Part shown: positions 15,986-24,900 of the stretch, piece after piece
Numbering within the stretch: the first letter of the stretch is position 1
Layout: each line of letters opens with the position of its first letter
DNA from: an uncultured Erysipelotrichaceae bacterium
GTDB lineage: Bacteria; Bacillota_I; Bacilli_A; RF39; UBA660
Direction: 5' to 3'
Assembly (NCBI GenBank): GCA_902800945.1
Contig: CADCFX010000013.1
Coordinates: 1-37,030, forward strand
Length of the DNA stretch: 37,030 nucleotides
The notes under the pieces: generated by a model
What the model was told of the DNA's origin: nothing
What the model saw: only the letters and a program-made list of their open reading frames with translations
Databases searched by the model: none
Made by a program: the position numbers and the translations under genes

Positions 15986-16960
15986 ATGGAAGAAAAATAC
16001 ACAATCATAGATCGAATAAAAGCATTCTCTTTAAGACATCGTACCATAGTTGTTCTTCTATTAACAGCTATAGTAATGACTGCTTTGGGTGCGGGTGTAA
16101 CATATAGTATATATAAGAATAAACCTACTACTAAAGAATTTGATGAAATTCAAATACAAATAGATAAAATAGAAAAACATGATGCTAACATAATAAATAC
16201 ATTAGAAGTAGAGGAAATAAGTAAAACTACTAAGGGAATAGATGTATCTGGGTGGCAAGGCAATATAAATTGGGAAAAAGTAAAAGCAGCTGGTATTGAA
16301 TTTGCCATGATAAGAATAGGAACTAGAAAACTAGTTAGTGGCGAAATAGTCGAAGATTCTTACTTTGAACAAAATATTAAGGGAGCTAACGCTGCTGACG
16401 TACCTGTTGGAGTATATTTTTATTCCACCGCCAAAACAGAATTAGAAGTACTAGAAGAAGCTTCATTTGTCTTAAATCGAATAAAGGATTATAAAATAAC
16501 ATATCCCATTGCTTACGACTTAGAAGCATTTGGTAAAAACCGTTTAGAAAATGTTAGTGACGAAAGAATCAATTATAATGCCCTAATATTTTTAAACTAC
16601 TTCAAATCGCACGGCTATCAAGGCATGTTATATGGTAATAAAACAGCTTTGACAACCCATTGGAATTTAAATCGTTTTGAAAACTACAAAATCTGGTTTG
16701 CTCACTATATTGATGAAACTGATTATGAAGGAAGATATGACATGTGGCAATACACAGATGCTGGAGAAGTAGATGGTATATATGGTTATTTAGACTTAAA
16801 TATAGCTAATTTTGCTTATCAAGAAGTAAGTAAAACAATAGATGAAAGTATTCCAAGTTCAGAGATTCAACCAGGTCCAGAACAAAATCCGGTTGTAGAG
16901 GAACAGCCTCCAAAAGAAGATACACCTGAGCAGCCATCTAACTTTAGTGATAAATTTTAA
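15986..16960 (+). CDS. Membrane-anchored GH25 lysozyme (muramidase)
   Basis: A 324-residue surface enzyme. A membrane helix (about residues 20-41) anchors it with the catalytic domain outside. The glycosyl hydrolase 25 domain spans about 83-290: GIDVSGWQGNINWEKVK with Asp86, PVGVYFYSTAKT, the acidic pair Asp178/Glu180 in YPIAYDLEAFG, and the closing MWQYTDAGEVDGIYGYLDLN. All GH25 landmarks are present. The C-terminal ~35 residues are a Pro/Glu-rich linker with no wall-binding domain. It would cleave the N-acetylmuramic acid linkage in peptidoglycan, either in the cell's own remodelling or against others. Its stop is 13 bases before the GNAT start, so co-transcription is likely. Confidence 0.92.
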   Translation: MEEKYTIIDRIKAFSLRHRTIVVLLLTAIVMTALGAGVTYSIYKNKPTTKEFDEIQIQIDKIEKHDANIINTLEVEEISKTTKGIDVSGWQGNINWEKVKAAGIEFAMIRIGTRKLVSGEIVEDSYFEQNIKGANAADVPVGVYFYSTAKTELEVLEEASFVLNRIKDYKITYPIAYDLEAFGKNRLENVSDERINYNALIFLNYFKSHGYQGMLYGNKTALTTHWNLNRFENYKIWFAHYIDETDYEGRYDMWQYTDAGEVDGIYGYLDLNIANFAYQEVSKTIDESIPSSEIQPGPEQNPVVEEQPPKEDTPEQPSNFSDKF

Positions 16961-16973
16961 TGGAGGAATAATA

Positions 16974-17510
16974 ATGGGAATAACATATAGTAATGCTACT
17001 TTAGAAGATGCTTATGGTATCAGTTACGTATCTGCTCATAGTTGGAAAGAAACATATGCTGGTTTATTGCCGGATAAATATTTAGATAATAGAATTAAAA
17101 GTATTCCTAATAAAGCAGAAGGAACTAAAAACTTTTTAAACGAATTTAAAGGAAAATACATAGTTGCTAAAGATGATTCTAAAGTAGTTGGCATTTTAGC
17201 TTTTGGTCCTGCTCAAGCTGAACAGTATAAAGACTATGGTCATATCGGAGCTATGTATGTATTAAAAGATTATCAAGGATTAGGTATTGGTAAAGAACTA
17301 TTTAAAAGAGCTGTTACTGGATTAAAAAGTATGGGTTATTCTAAAATTCAATTAGAATGTATGACTGGTAATGATACTATAAACTTCTATAAAAAATATA
17401 CTGGTAAAATAGTATCACAAATAGATTATCCTATTAAAACAGTAGGCACTGTTAAAGCTGATATAGTATTATTTGAAGATATAGATGAAGTAATATCACT
17501 ATTAAAATAA
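16974..17510 (+). CDS. GNAT family N-acetyltransferase
   Basis: I choose ATG 16974 behind TGGAGGAAT. The frame extends back to 16947, but that would overlap the lysozyme gene and lacks a ribosome site. The 178-residue protein has the GNAT fold: GISYVSAHSWKETYAGLLPD at the N-terminus, VGILAFGPA (strand 4), IGAMYVLKDYQGLGIGKELF with the acetyl-CoA loop Q-G-x-G-I-G, and LECMTGNDTINFYKKY. The acceptor substrate cannot be told from sequence. It ends at a bidirectional terminator shared with the convergent phosphohexomutase gene. Confidence 0.9.
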   Translation: MGITYSNATLEDAYGISYVSAHSWKETYAGLLPDKYLDNRIKSIPNKAEGTKNFLNEFKGKYIVAKDDSKVVGILAFGPAQAEQYKDYGHIGAMYVLKDYQGLGIGKELFKRAVTGLKSMGYSKIQLECMTGNDTINFYKKYTGKIVSQIDYPIKTVGTVKADIVLFEDIDEVISLLK

Positions 17511-17538
17511 AAAAAGATTTAAAATTTTAAATCTTTTT
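17511..17538. terminator. Bidirectional terminator between convergent genes
   Basis: A perfect 28-base palindrome with arms AAAAAGATTTAAAA and TTTTAAATCTTTTT. It gives a hairpin with a T tract on either strand and serves both the GNAT gene and the convergent phosphohexomutase gene. Confidence 0.88.
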
Positions 17539-18914
17539 TATTTTAATCCTAATCTTTCTTTTTCTTTATCAATAACTTTATTAAACTCTTCTTCTATTTC
17601 TTTGAGTCTCTCTTCTGTTTTAGCTTCATATCTAACTGTTAAATTAGGACCAGTATTACTAGCTCTAACTAAAGCCCAACCATCTTCAAAAGTAACTCTA
17701 GCTCCGTCTATATCTAATACCTTATAGTTCTGTCCTTTGGTATATTCTAAAACCCCTTTAACTATTTCAAATTTGGTATCATCAGTAACTGGAACTTTTA
17801 TTTCAGGAGTAGAATAATAATTATTAATCCCATCTAACAAACTAGAAAGAGGTCTATCAGTTTTAGAAAGAATTTCTATCATTCTAAGTCCGTTATATAA
17901 ACCGGAATCAAATCCTGGCCATCTATCTCTAAAGAACATATGTCCAGAGAATTCTCCGCCAAAAGGCAGTCCCTGCTTATTAGTAGCATATCTAGTCCAT
18001 GAGGCTCCCGTACGATAACAAACAGGTTCTCCTCCCAGCTTTATGATTTCATCTTCTAAAGCTTTAGAACATTTTACATCGTACAAGAACTTTTTGGGAT
18101 TAACATCATTAATAATATTTCTAATATAAATAATCATAGCTTTATCAATAGGAATTATTTTTCCTTTTTCATCAACAAATCCAACTCTATCTCCATCTCC
18201 ATCAAAGCCAAGACCAATATCTGCTCCAACTTCTAGTACTTTTTCTTGTAACATCTTGTTATTCGCATTGACAGCAGGATCTGGATGATGATTAGGATAA
18301 GTAGCATCGTCTTCATCGCAAATCATAGTAATATCCAAATTAGGAAATTGTGAATAAATATCTTTAGCAAATAGGGAAGTAGCACCGTTTCCGCAATCTA
18401 ATACAACTTTTATTCTTCTTTCTCCCATATCAATGTTTTCTTTAATAAAGCTTTTATAATATTCGCTTGGATCAAATTCTGTAACTTTACCATTACCAGT
18501 TAAAAAACGTCCTGCTAAGGTATAATCTTTAAAATCATAAACTTGTTCTCCACGCGCATTACCCAAATGATCAACGCTAAACTTAAACCCATTATCATCT
18601 TTTGGATTATGTGAAGCCGTAACCATTACTCCTATAATAACATTAGCCTTTAAACATCCAAAAAAGTATAACGGTGTTGTAACAAGTCCAAAGTCGATAA
18701 CATCACAACCAGATTCGGTAATGCCTCGTATCAATTCTCTAGTTAAACTAGGGGAAGATAATCTATTGTCTCTTCCAACTCCACATATCTTTCTTTTTAA
18801 CTTTTCTTGAATATATGAACCATAACTTCTTCCTATAGTATAGGCGACTCTCTCATTTATTTGTGTAGGGTATGTACCTCTTATATCATATTCTCTAAAA
18901 ATAGATTCATCCAT
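17538..18914 (-). CDS. Phosphomannomutase/phosphoglucomutase
   Basis: The start is ATG 18914 (458 residues), behind TAGGAGTG; the upstream ATG at 18938 falls in the -10 element. An alpha-D-phosphohexomutase that interconverts sugar 1- and 6-phosphates for wall and glycan precursors. It has the opening FREYDIRGTYP, the phosphoserine loop VTASHNPKDDNGFK (Ser101), the metal loop GFDGDGDRVGF (Asp238, 240, 242), the sugar-binding GGEFSGHMFF, and the phosphate-binding VRASNTGPNLTVRYEA near the C-terminus. The FREYDIRG start and length fit the bifunctional PMM/PGM (AlgC/ManB) group rather than GlmM. All catalytic positions are intact. Confidence 0.92.
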   Translation of the reverse strand: MDESIFREYDIRGTYPTQINERVAYTIGRSYGSYIQEKLKRKICGVGRDNRLSSPSLTRELIRGITESGCDVIDFGLVTTPLYFFGCLKANVIIGVMVTASHNPKDDNGFKFSVDHLGNARGEQVYDFKDYTLAGRFLTGNGKVTEFDPSEYYKSFIKENIDMGERRIKVVLDCGNGATSLFAKDIYSQFPNLDITMICDEDDATYPNHHPDPAVNANNKMLQEKVLEVGADIGLGFDGDGDRVGFVDEKGKIIPIDKAMIIYIRNIINDVNPKKFLYDVKCSKALEDEIIKLGGEPVCYRTGASWTRYATNKQGLPFGGEFSGHMFFRDRWPGFDSGLYNGLRMIEILSKTDRPLSSLLDGINNYYSTPEIKVPVTDDTKFEIVKGVLEYTKGQNYKVLDIDGARVTFEDGWALVRASNTGPNLTVRYEAKTEERLKEIEEEFNKVIDKEKERLGLK

Positions 18915-18937
18915 TTTAACACTCCTATCATAACTCA

Positions 18938-18966
18938 ATTATAACAAATCGCTCTATAATTGACAA
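18938..18966 (-). promoter_or_regulatory. Promoter of the phosphohexomutase gene
   Basis: Minus strand TTGTCA (18966-18961), a 17-base spacer, and TATAAT (18943-18938) with TG one base upstream. Its -35 lies on the same bases as the -35 of the divergent sortase promoter. Confidence 0.85.
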
Positions 18967-18988
18967 AACAAAATATATCCCTTAAAAT
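18960..18988 (+). promoter_or_regulatory. Promoter of the sortase gene
   Basis: A perfect TTGACA (18960-18965), a 17-base spacer and TAAAAT (18983-18988); the start codon is 25 bases further on, behind AAAGGGGTG. Confidence 0.85.
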
Positions 18989-19013
18989 AACTCCCAATTA
19001 AAGGGGTGTTAAA

Positions 19014-19691
19014 ATGAAAAAAAGGCTATTAATGATATTAATACTTATTCTTGTCGTTCTTTTTGGATTCGGTGTTTCCAATGAAGAGTCCACCAAAAAA
19101 GACTCGATTCCAATTCAAGAAAAGAAAGAGGAATTACCCGTTGAGGAAAAGGATTATAGTAGTGATGTGGTTGGCACTCTTTACATACCTGACACCCCAT
19201 TTAAAGCCACGATAACTCAAACCGTAGATAATGTTTATTATTTGAATCATGACGTAGATGGTAGTTCTAATACTAAAGGGAATCCCTTTCTTGACTATAG
19301 AGACAATCTTATGCAATCTAAAGTATTAAGAATTTATGGTCATAATTCTCGTACCATTAATACAGAGTTTCGTATACTAGAAGGATATTATAAAGAAAAA
19401 TATTATCAGGAACACCCTTATATTTATTTTGAAACCGCTAAAGATACTAAAAAATATCAAGTTTTTTCCTCTTATACAGAAGTAAAAGACTGGTCATACT
19501 ATAATGCTGATTTTACAAATATTGATATTTATAAACAAGAATTAACAAAGTATAAAAGAAAATCTCTGTATGATACAGGAGTAGAAGTAACAGATGAGGA
19601 TAGAATTCTCATACTTCAAACGTGTTCTTATGAAAAAAAATATGCCAAGTACAAAAATAAATTTCTTCTAATAATGGCAAAAGAAGTATAA
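19014..19691 (+). CDS. Class B-like sortase
   Basis: A 225-residue transpeptidase that would attach sorted surface proteins to the cell wall or build pili. An N-terminal membrane helix (about 4-21) is followed by a charged linker and the sortase barrel. Class B landmarks are ATITQTVDNVYYLNHDVDG, the GNPFLDYRDN loop, and the catalytic His110 in RIYGHNSR and Cys204 in LQTCSYE. The usual catalytic Arg on the last strand is not seen: that strand reads YKNKFLLIMAKEV, with Lys216 the nearest basic residue. No sorted substrate (LPxTG- or NPQTN-type ending) is visible in this window. It has its own promoter. Confidence 0.88.
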   Translation: MKKRLLMILILILVVLFGFGVSNEESTKKDSIPIQEKKEELPVEEKDYSSDVVGTLYIPDTPFKATITQTVDNVYYLNHDVDGSSNTKGNPFLDYRDNLMQSKVLRIYGHNSRTINTEFRILEGYYKEKYYQEHPYIYFETAKDTKKYQVFSSYTEVKDWSYYNADFTNIDIYKQELTKYKRKSLYDTGVEVTDEDRILILQTCSYEKKYAKYKNKFLLIMAKEV

Positions 19692-19712
19692 ATGACATAT
19701 AATGAGCAGATT

Positions 19713-19742
19713 TTGACGGTTTTGGTACGTATATGGTACAAT
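19713..19742 (+). promoter_or_regulatory. Promoter for the small ORF and fic
   Basis: TTGACG (19713-19718), an 18-base spacer and TACAAT (19737-19742). A GGGGGG-rich ribosome site precedes the GTG at 19768. Confidence 0.75.
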
Positions 19743-19767
19743 TATCACAATTAATGGGGGGATAAAG

Positions 19768-19830
19768 GTGAAAAAAATAAGCGAAGAAGAGTTAATAGCT
19801 AGAGAATTAGGCGGTGATCATTATGAGTAA
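19768..19830 (+). CDS. 20-codon ORF overlapping the fic start
   Basis: GTG start behind GGGGGGATAAAG, ending TAA at 19830. The peptide begins KKISEEELIARELGG and is predicted helical and amphipathic. It overlaps the fic start (19823) by 8 bases in another frame, and the strong ribosome site belongs to this ORF, while fic has only GGCGGTGAT. A translational-coupling leader or the end of a lost antitoxin are both possible. Confidence 0.5.
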   Translation: MKKISEEELIARELGGDHYE

Positions 19831-21058
19831 TGATCGTTTTGAACTGCCACTATCCATTAATAATCAAAAATTTTATCTTAATCCTGACGAAATTGCTCGT
19901 AGAAAAGAAATGCTAGAAAAGTTTATTGTGGGCATGTATTACATGAATAGTCCAAAATTTGCTCATAAGGTATTATTTACACATGAACTTCAAGCTAATA
20001 ATACTATAGAAGGATACAAAGACGATGTTGGTACCATATATAATGCTGTATTTCACAATTTAAATATTAGTGATCCAAGACGTCGCCTAAGAATTTTAAA
20101 TTTATACAGAGCGTATATATATATATTAAAGGGGAAGCCTATTAATCGCGAAACTCTAAAAGAACTATATACTATATTATCGGAAGGTTTATTAGATTCT
20201 TATCAAAGCGATAATATGGGAGAATACTACAGAAACGACGAAGTAGTAATAGACTTGAAGGGAAAACTCACACTATCAGAGACTGAACTTCAAGACGCTG
20301 TTGATGCTCTGAGAAAAGGAGTCGGCGATTATGAAACTCAGTATAAAGACAGGTATAAAGATGTATTTGTTGGGGCAGAAGTGGCCAAGATAGAAGGATA
20401 TATGAACGAGTTGCTAAATTTTATGGATGATAATAGCACGTTTAATACAGGCGCCAAAACCGACGCATTTGTTAAGTCTCAAATATTACACTTTTTCTTT
20501 GTCTATATTCATCCGTATTTTGATTTAAATGGCCGTACAGCCCGTACTGTTAGTATGTGGTACTTGTTAAGAAACAGAGCTTATCCATTCATTATTTTTA
20601 ACCGTGCTATTAATTTAAATCAAAAAAAATACTATGAGTCCATTAGAGACGTAAGAGTATATCATAATATGACGGCCTTTCTGGTTTATATGATGGACAA
20701 CACATTAATTGAATTAGAAAAAGAACACTTAATGGAATTAATTAGTTATCACTCTCACGGCGACTTAACAAGTTTGGATTATCAGAACTTACACTATATC
20801 TTGTCTATGAAAGGTCAAAAAACTTATATAGATTTTTGTAACTATTATAATAGATACAACGAAAGAAGAAGTATGAGCGAGATATTCGATATGATGCTAA
20901 CCCCACTATTGGATAAAGGTGTCATTATTGAGGGAGGAGCAACAGGTAAGAACAAAGAATTTTCGAACTTCTCTGATGGTAGAAATCATACATTTAGCTT
21001 AAACGAGGATTTCTTTAATCCGGATGATCCGAAGATTCAGCATCTGGTATTGAAATAA
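19823..21058 (+). CDS. Fic family protein (AMPylation/NMPylation enzyme)
   Basis: A 411-residue protein from ATG 19823. The Fic motif is HPYFDLNGRTAR (His230-Arg241), close to HPFx(D/E)GN(G/K)R but with Leu in place of the first Gly; the catalytic His, acidic residue and Arg are present. N-terminal NNTIEG (59-64) aligns with the inhibitory (S/T)xxxE(G/N) motif, with Glu63 as the autoinhibitory glutamate, which makes this a class II (self-inhibited) Fic. The C-terminal ~110 residues look like a winged-helix domain (LHYILSMKGQKTYIDFCNYY, then DMMLTPLLDKGVIIEGG). Fic enzymes transfer nucleotide monophosphates to protein hydroxyls; the target here is unknown. Translation is probably coupled to the small overlapping ORF. 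Confidence 0.9.
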   Translation: MSNDRFELPLSINNQKFYLNPDEIARRKEMLEKFIVGMYYMNSPKFAHKVLFTHELQANNTIEGYKDDVGTIYNAVFHNLNISDPRRRLRILNLYRAYIYILKGKPINRETLKELYTILSEGLLDSYQSDNMGEYYRNDEVVIDLKGKLTLSETELQDAVDALRKGVGDYETQYKDRYKDVFVGAEVAKIEGYMNELLNFMDDNSTFNTGAKTDAFVKSQILHFFFVYIHPYFDLNGRTARTVSMWYLLRNRAYPFIIFNRAINLNQKKYYESIRDVRVYHNMTAFLVYMMDNTLIELEKEHLMELISYHSHGDLTSLDYQNLHYILSMKGQKTYIDFCNYYNRYNERRSMSEIFDMMLTPLLDKGVIIEGGATGKNKEFSNFSDGRNHTFSLNEDFFNPDDPKIQHLVLK

Positions 21059-21113
21059 AGAGTTCTTGTATACTACTATTAAAATATTGCAAAAATGAAG
21101 CGCGGGATATAAA

Positions 21114-21130
21114 GTGTAAAAAATTTACAC
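21114..21130 (+). repeat. Small inverted repeat in the fic-rsmC gap
   Basis: GTGTAAA-AAA-TTTACAC, perfect 7-base arms without a following T run. Either an operator-like site or a weak hairpin; the rest of the gap to 21180 shows nothing recognisable. Confidence 0.4.
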
Positions 21131-21189
21131 AATTAGCATAAAAATATTGTAATTTAATCAGAAATGAGATAAAATACCAAGTGATTTTA

Positions 21190-21218
21190 TTGACTTTACC
21201 AATAAAAGTAAATATAAT
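21190..21218 (+). promoter_or_regulatory. Consensus promoter for the rsmC-like gene, with overlapping inverted repeat
   Basis: TTGACT (21190-21195), a 17-base spacer and a perfect TATAAT (21213-21218). TTTTATTG (21185-21192) and CAATAAAA (21200-21207) form a perfect 8-base inverted repeat around the -35. Confidence 0.85.
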
Positions 21219-21259
21219 ATATTCATATATTTGTCTATTGAAAAGAAAACGGTGATTTT

Positions 21260-21853
21260 TTGGAGCATTACTTTACTAATAATGAAAATTTAAAAAGTGA
21301 ACTTATCACAATTAACTACAAATGTGATGATAATGAGTTTACTTTTTTTAGTGATAATGGTGTTTTTTCCAAACGAAAAATAGATTTCGGTAGTAATCTT
21401 TTAATAGAAACAATAATCAAAAATATAAATAAAACTGATTTACGTATCCTTGATGTCGGATGCGGTTATGGCTTGATAGGTATAAGCTTAGCCAAAATAC
21501 TTAAAAGTCAAGCATTAATGTCTGATGTGAACAAAAGGGCGCTTCATTTAACAAAAAAAAACATTGCTTACAACAAGGTTAATGGTGAAACGATTGAAAG
21601 CAATGCTTATGAAAATATAACAGGTACTTATGATTTAATAGTTACCAATCCTCCTATACGAGCGGGGAAGAAGCAAGTCTACAATATACTAGACAACGCT
21701 TCGAAATATTTAAAAAAAGATGGCGAATTGTGGTTCGTCATTCGTAAAGAACAAGGTGCCAAAAGTACAATTGAGCACCTGAAAGATCGGTATCAAGTAA
21801 ATATAATGGAAAAAAGCAAAGGTTTTTATATTATTATGGCTAAAAACGCCTGA
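21260..21853 (+). CDS. Class I SAM methyltransferase, RsmC/YbxB-like
   Basis: A 197-residue MTS-domain methyltransferase of the RsmC type. The TTG start at 21260 is supported by a GGTGAT site 4 bases upstream and by the family-typical opening MEHYFTNNENLKSE. It has the SAM loop LDVGCGYGLIGI, an acidic strand (MSDVNKRAL), and the catalytic NPP motif in DLIVTNPPIRAGK; NPP enzymes methylate exocyclic amines of bases, here probably 16S rRNA guanine. In Bacillus the homologue ybxB lies between rplL and rpoB. Here rpoB follows, but the upstream neighbour is fic, so the rplJ-rplL part is missing. It has its own promoter, and rpoB has another. Confidence 0.9.
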   Translation: MEHYFTNNENLKSELITINYKCDDNEFTFFSDNGVFSKRKIDFGSNLLIETIIKNINKTDLRILDVGCGYGLIGISLAKILKSQALMSDVNKRALHLTKKNIAYNKVNGETIESNAYENITGTYDLIVTNPPIRAGKKQVYNILDNASKYLKKDGELWFVIRKEQGAKSTIEHLKDRYQVNIMEKSKGFYIIMAKNA

Positions 21854-21859
21854 AAATCG

Positions 21860-21888
21860 TTGACATTATACTTTACTTAATATAAAAT
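21860..21888 (+). promoter_or_regulatory. Promoter of rpoBC
   Basis: A perfect TTGACA (21860-21865), a 17-base spacer and TAAAAT (21883-21888). The leader to the rpoB start would be about 65 nt. Confidence 0.88.
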
Positions 21889-21901
21889 TATAAATTGGTG
21901 G

Positions 21902-21931
21902 CATGTTGTTTAATCTTCCGAACATCATGCA
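21902..21931 (+). promoter_or_regulatory. Hairpin in the rpoB 5' leader
   Basis: GCATGTTGTT pairs with AACATCATGC with a single T-T mismatch around an 8-10-base loop, starting about 7 nt after the expected transcription start. An A run rather than a T run follows, so it is not a terminator. It may protect the mRNA or bind a regulator. Confidence 0.45.
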
Positions 21932-21960
21932 AAAAATAGGTATAGGGGTGAAAGACTGAT

Positions 21961-24900
21961 ATGGCATACAAAGTAGAAAAATTTGGTGACCACAGAGAAA
22001 GAAGAAGCTTCTCAAAAATTAAAAACACCTTCGCATTGACAGATTTATTAGAAATTCAGAAGAAATCATATCAAAGATTTCTAGAAGTTGGAATAAAAGA
22101 AACTTTTGAAGACTTATTTCCAATAGAAAGTTTTACTGGTAACATCTCTTTAGAGCTAGGAGATTATTATTTTGAAGAACCAAGATATACAGTAAAAGAA
22201 GCTAAGGAACGTATGGTAAACTATGCTGCACCATTAAAGGTTCAGGCGCGAGTTTTCATTAATGAAAGAGGAGAAGTTAGAGAACAAGAAATATTCTTGG
22301 GCGACTTCCCAATGATGACAGAGGCTGGAACATTTATTATAAATGGGGCAGAACGTGTTATTGTTTCCCAATTAGTACGTAGTCCATCTGTTTACTTTAA
22401 AAAAGAAATAGATAAAAATGGACGTAAAATCATTTCTGGTGAAATGATTCCTAATAAAGGAACTTGGCTAGAATATGAGCTTGATGCTCGTGACATTTTC
22501 TATGTTCGTATAGATAGAACCCGTAAAGTTGTTATTACAGCTTTCTTAAGAGCGTTAGGTTTATCTTCGAACGAAGAAATCTTAAGTGTATTTGGTGAAG
22601 ATCCATACTTAATAAACACTTTAGAAAAAGATTCTACCAAGAATACTGATGAAGCCTTAATAGAAATATACGAAAAACTAAGACCAGGAGAACCAGCAAC
22701 TTTGGATTCTGCCAAGAACCAATTGATTACTAGATTCTTCGATAGATTTAGATATGATTTACAAAAAGTAGGTCGTTATAAATTTAATAAAAAATTAAAC
22801 GTTTTAGATCGTTTATTAGGACAAAAAATAGCTCAAGATATCAAAGACGAAAAAGGAAAAGTAGTAGTTTCTAATGGAACTGTTATTACTAAAGAAATCC
22901 TTGATAATATCCGTCCACTATTCGCAGCTGGTTATGGTGTAAAAGAAGTAACCATTAATGAAGAGTTAGATGAATACAACAAAGTACAAGAAGTATTGGT
23001 ATATGATAAAAATGATGAAACAATTATCCACAAAATAATTGGTAATGATCAAACAATTGATTCTCGTCGTTTAACTATATCAGATATATATGCATCAGTA
23101 TCATATTATTTGAATTTACAATATGGTATTGGAAAAGACGATGAAATAGACTTCCTAGGTAATCGTCGTGTAAGACAAGTAGGAGAATTAATCCAAACTC
23201 AATTCCGAGTTGGTATGGCCCGCATGGAGAGAGTAATTAGAGAGAGAATGACTACTCAAGAATTAGAGAATGTTACTCCTAAGACTTTAATTAATATTCG
23301 CCCTGTTACAGCTTGCTTAAAAGAATTCTTTGGTAGTTCACAATTATCTAAGTTCATGGACCAAATCAATCCTATTGCTGAGCTTACAGATAAAAGACGT
23401 TTATCTTGCTTAGGACCTGGAGGATTATCTCGTGAAAGAGCAGGAATGGAAGTTCGTGACGTTAATCCAAGCCACTATGGTCGTATTTGTCCAATCGAAT
23501 CACCAGAAGGACAAAACATAGGACTTATTACATCTCTAGCATCATATGCTAAGATAAATGAATATGGTTTCATAATGACTCCATATCGTAAGGTAGTAAA
23601 TGCCAAGTTGACTGATGAAATAGAGTATTTAACTGCGGATGAAGAGGCAGATTATTATATATCTCAAGCAACATTAGAATTAAATAAAGATAACACAATA
23701 AAAGATGAAAAAGTTATAGCACGTCTAAATGGCGAAACCGTTATGGTTTCTAAAGACCAAATCAATTTTGTAGACGTGGCTCCTAACCAAATAGTTTCTA
23801 TAACAACTAGTTGTATACCATTCTTGGAACATGACGATGCAACTCGTGCTTTGATGGGTGCCAACATGCAACGTCAAGCAGTTCCATTACTTACTACAGA
23901 AGCTCCAATTGTTGGTACAGGTATGGAATATATTGCCGCTCGTGATTCGGGTTCTACAATAGTATGTAAAGCTGATGGCGTAGTAGAATATGCCGATGGT
24001 TTAAAAATAGTTGTAAAAAATGCTAAAGGTAAAGATACATATCATCTAGCTAACTTCGAAAGAAGTAATGATGCATCTAATATTAATCATCACCCAATTG
24101 TTAAAAATGGTGATAAGGTTCATGTTGGTGAAATAATTGCTGATGGACCATCAACAGACAAAGGAGAACTTGCCCTAGGTAAAAACATGGTTATCGCTTT
24201 CATGACTTGTAATGGTTATAATTATGAAGATGCTGTTGTATTAAATGAAAGATTAGTAAAAGAAGATGTTTATACATCCCTACACATAGAACATTATGAT
24301 ATTGACTGCCGTGATACTAAATTAGGACCAGAAGAGATTACAAGAGATATCCCAAATGTTGGTGAAGATGCTCGTAAGAATCTTGATGCTAATGGTATTA
24401 TAAGAATCGGAACAGAAGTTAAAGACGGAGATATCTTAGTTGGTAAAGTTACTCCAAAAGGAGTACAAGAATTAACTTCTGAAGAAAAATTATTACATGC
24501 AATCTTTGGTGAAAAAACTCGTGAAGTAAGAGATACATCTTTACGTGTTGACCACGGAGCAGGTGGAATAATTCATGATGTTAAAATTTATACTAAAGAG
24601 AATTCTGATGAATTACCTGCAGGTGTTTCAAAAGTAATTCGTGTTTATATCATTCAAAAACGTAAAATACAAGTTGGAGATAAGATGTCAGGACGTCATG
24701 GTAATAAAGGTGTTATTTCCCTTATCTTACCTGAAGAAGACATGCCTTATCTACCAGATGGCCGACCAGTAGATATAGTATTAAATCCACAAGGTGTTCC
24801 ATCTCGTATGAATATCGGTCAGATTCTAGAATTACACTTAGGTATGGCTGGTAAAAAACTAGGCGTTCATTACGCTACACCAGTATTTGATGGTGCAACA

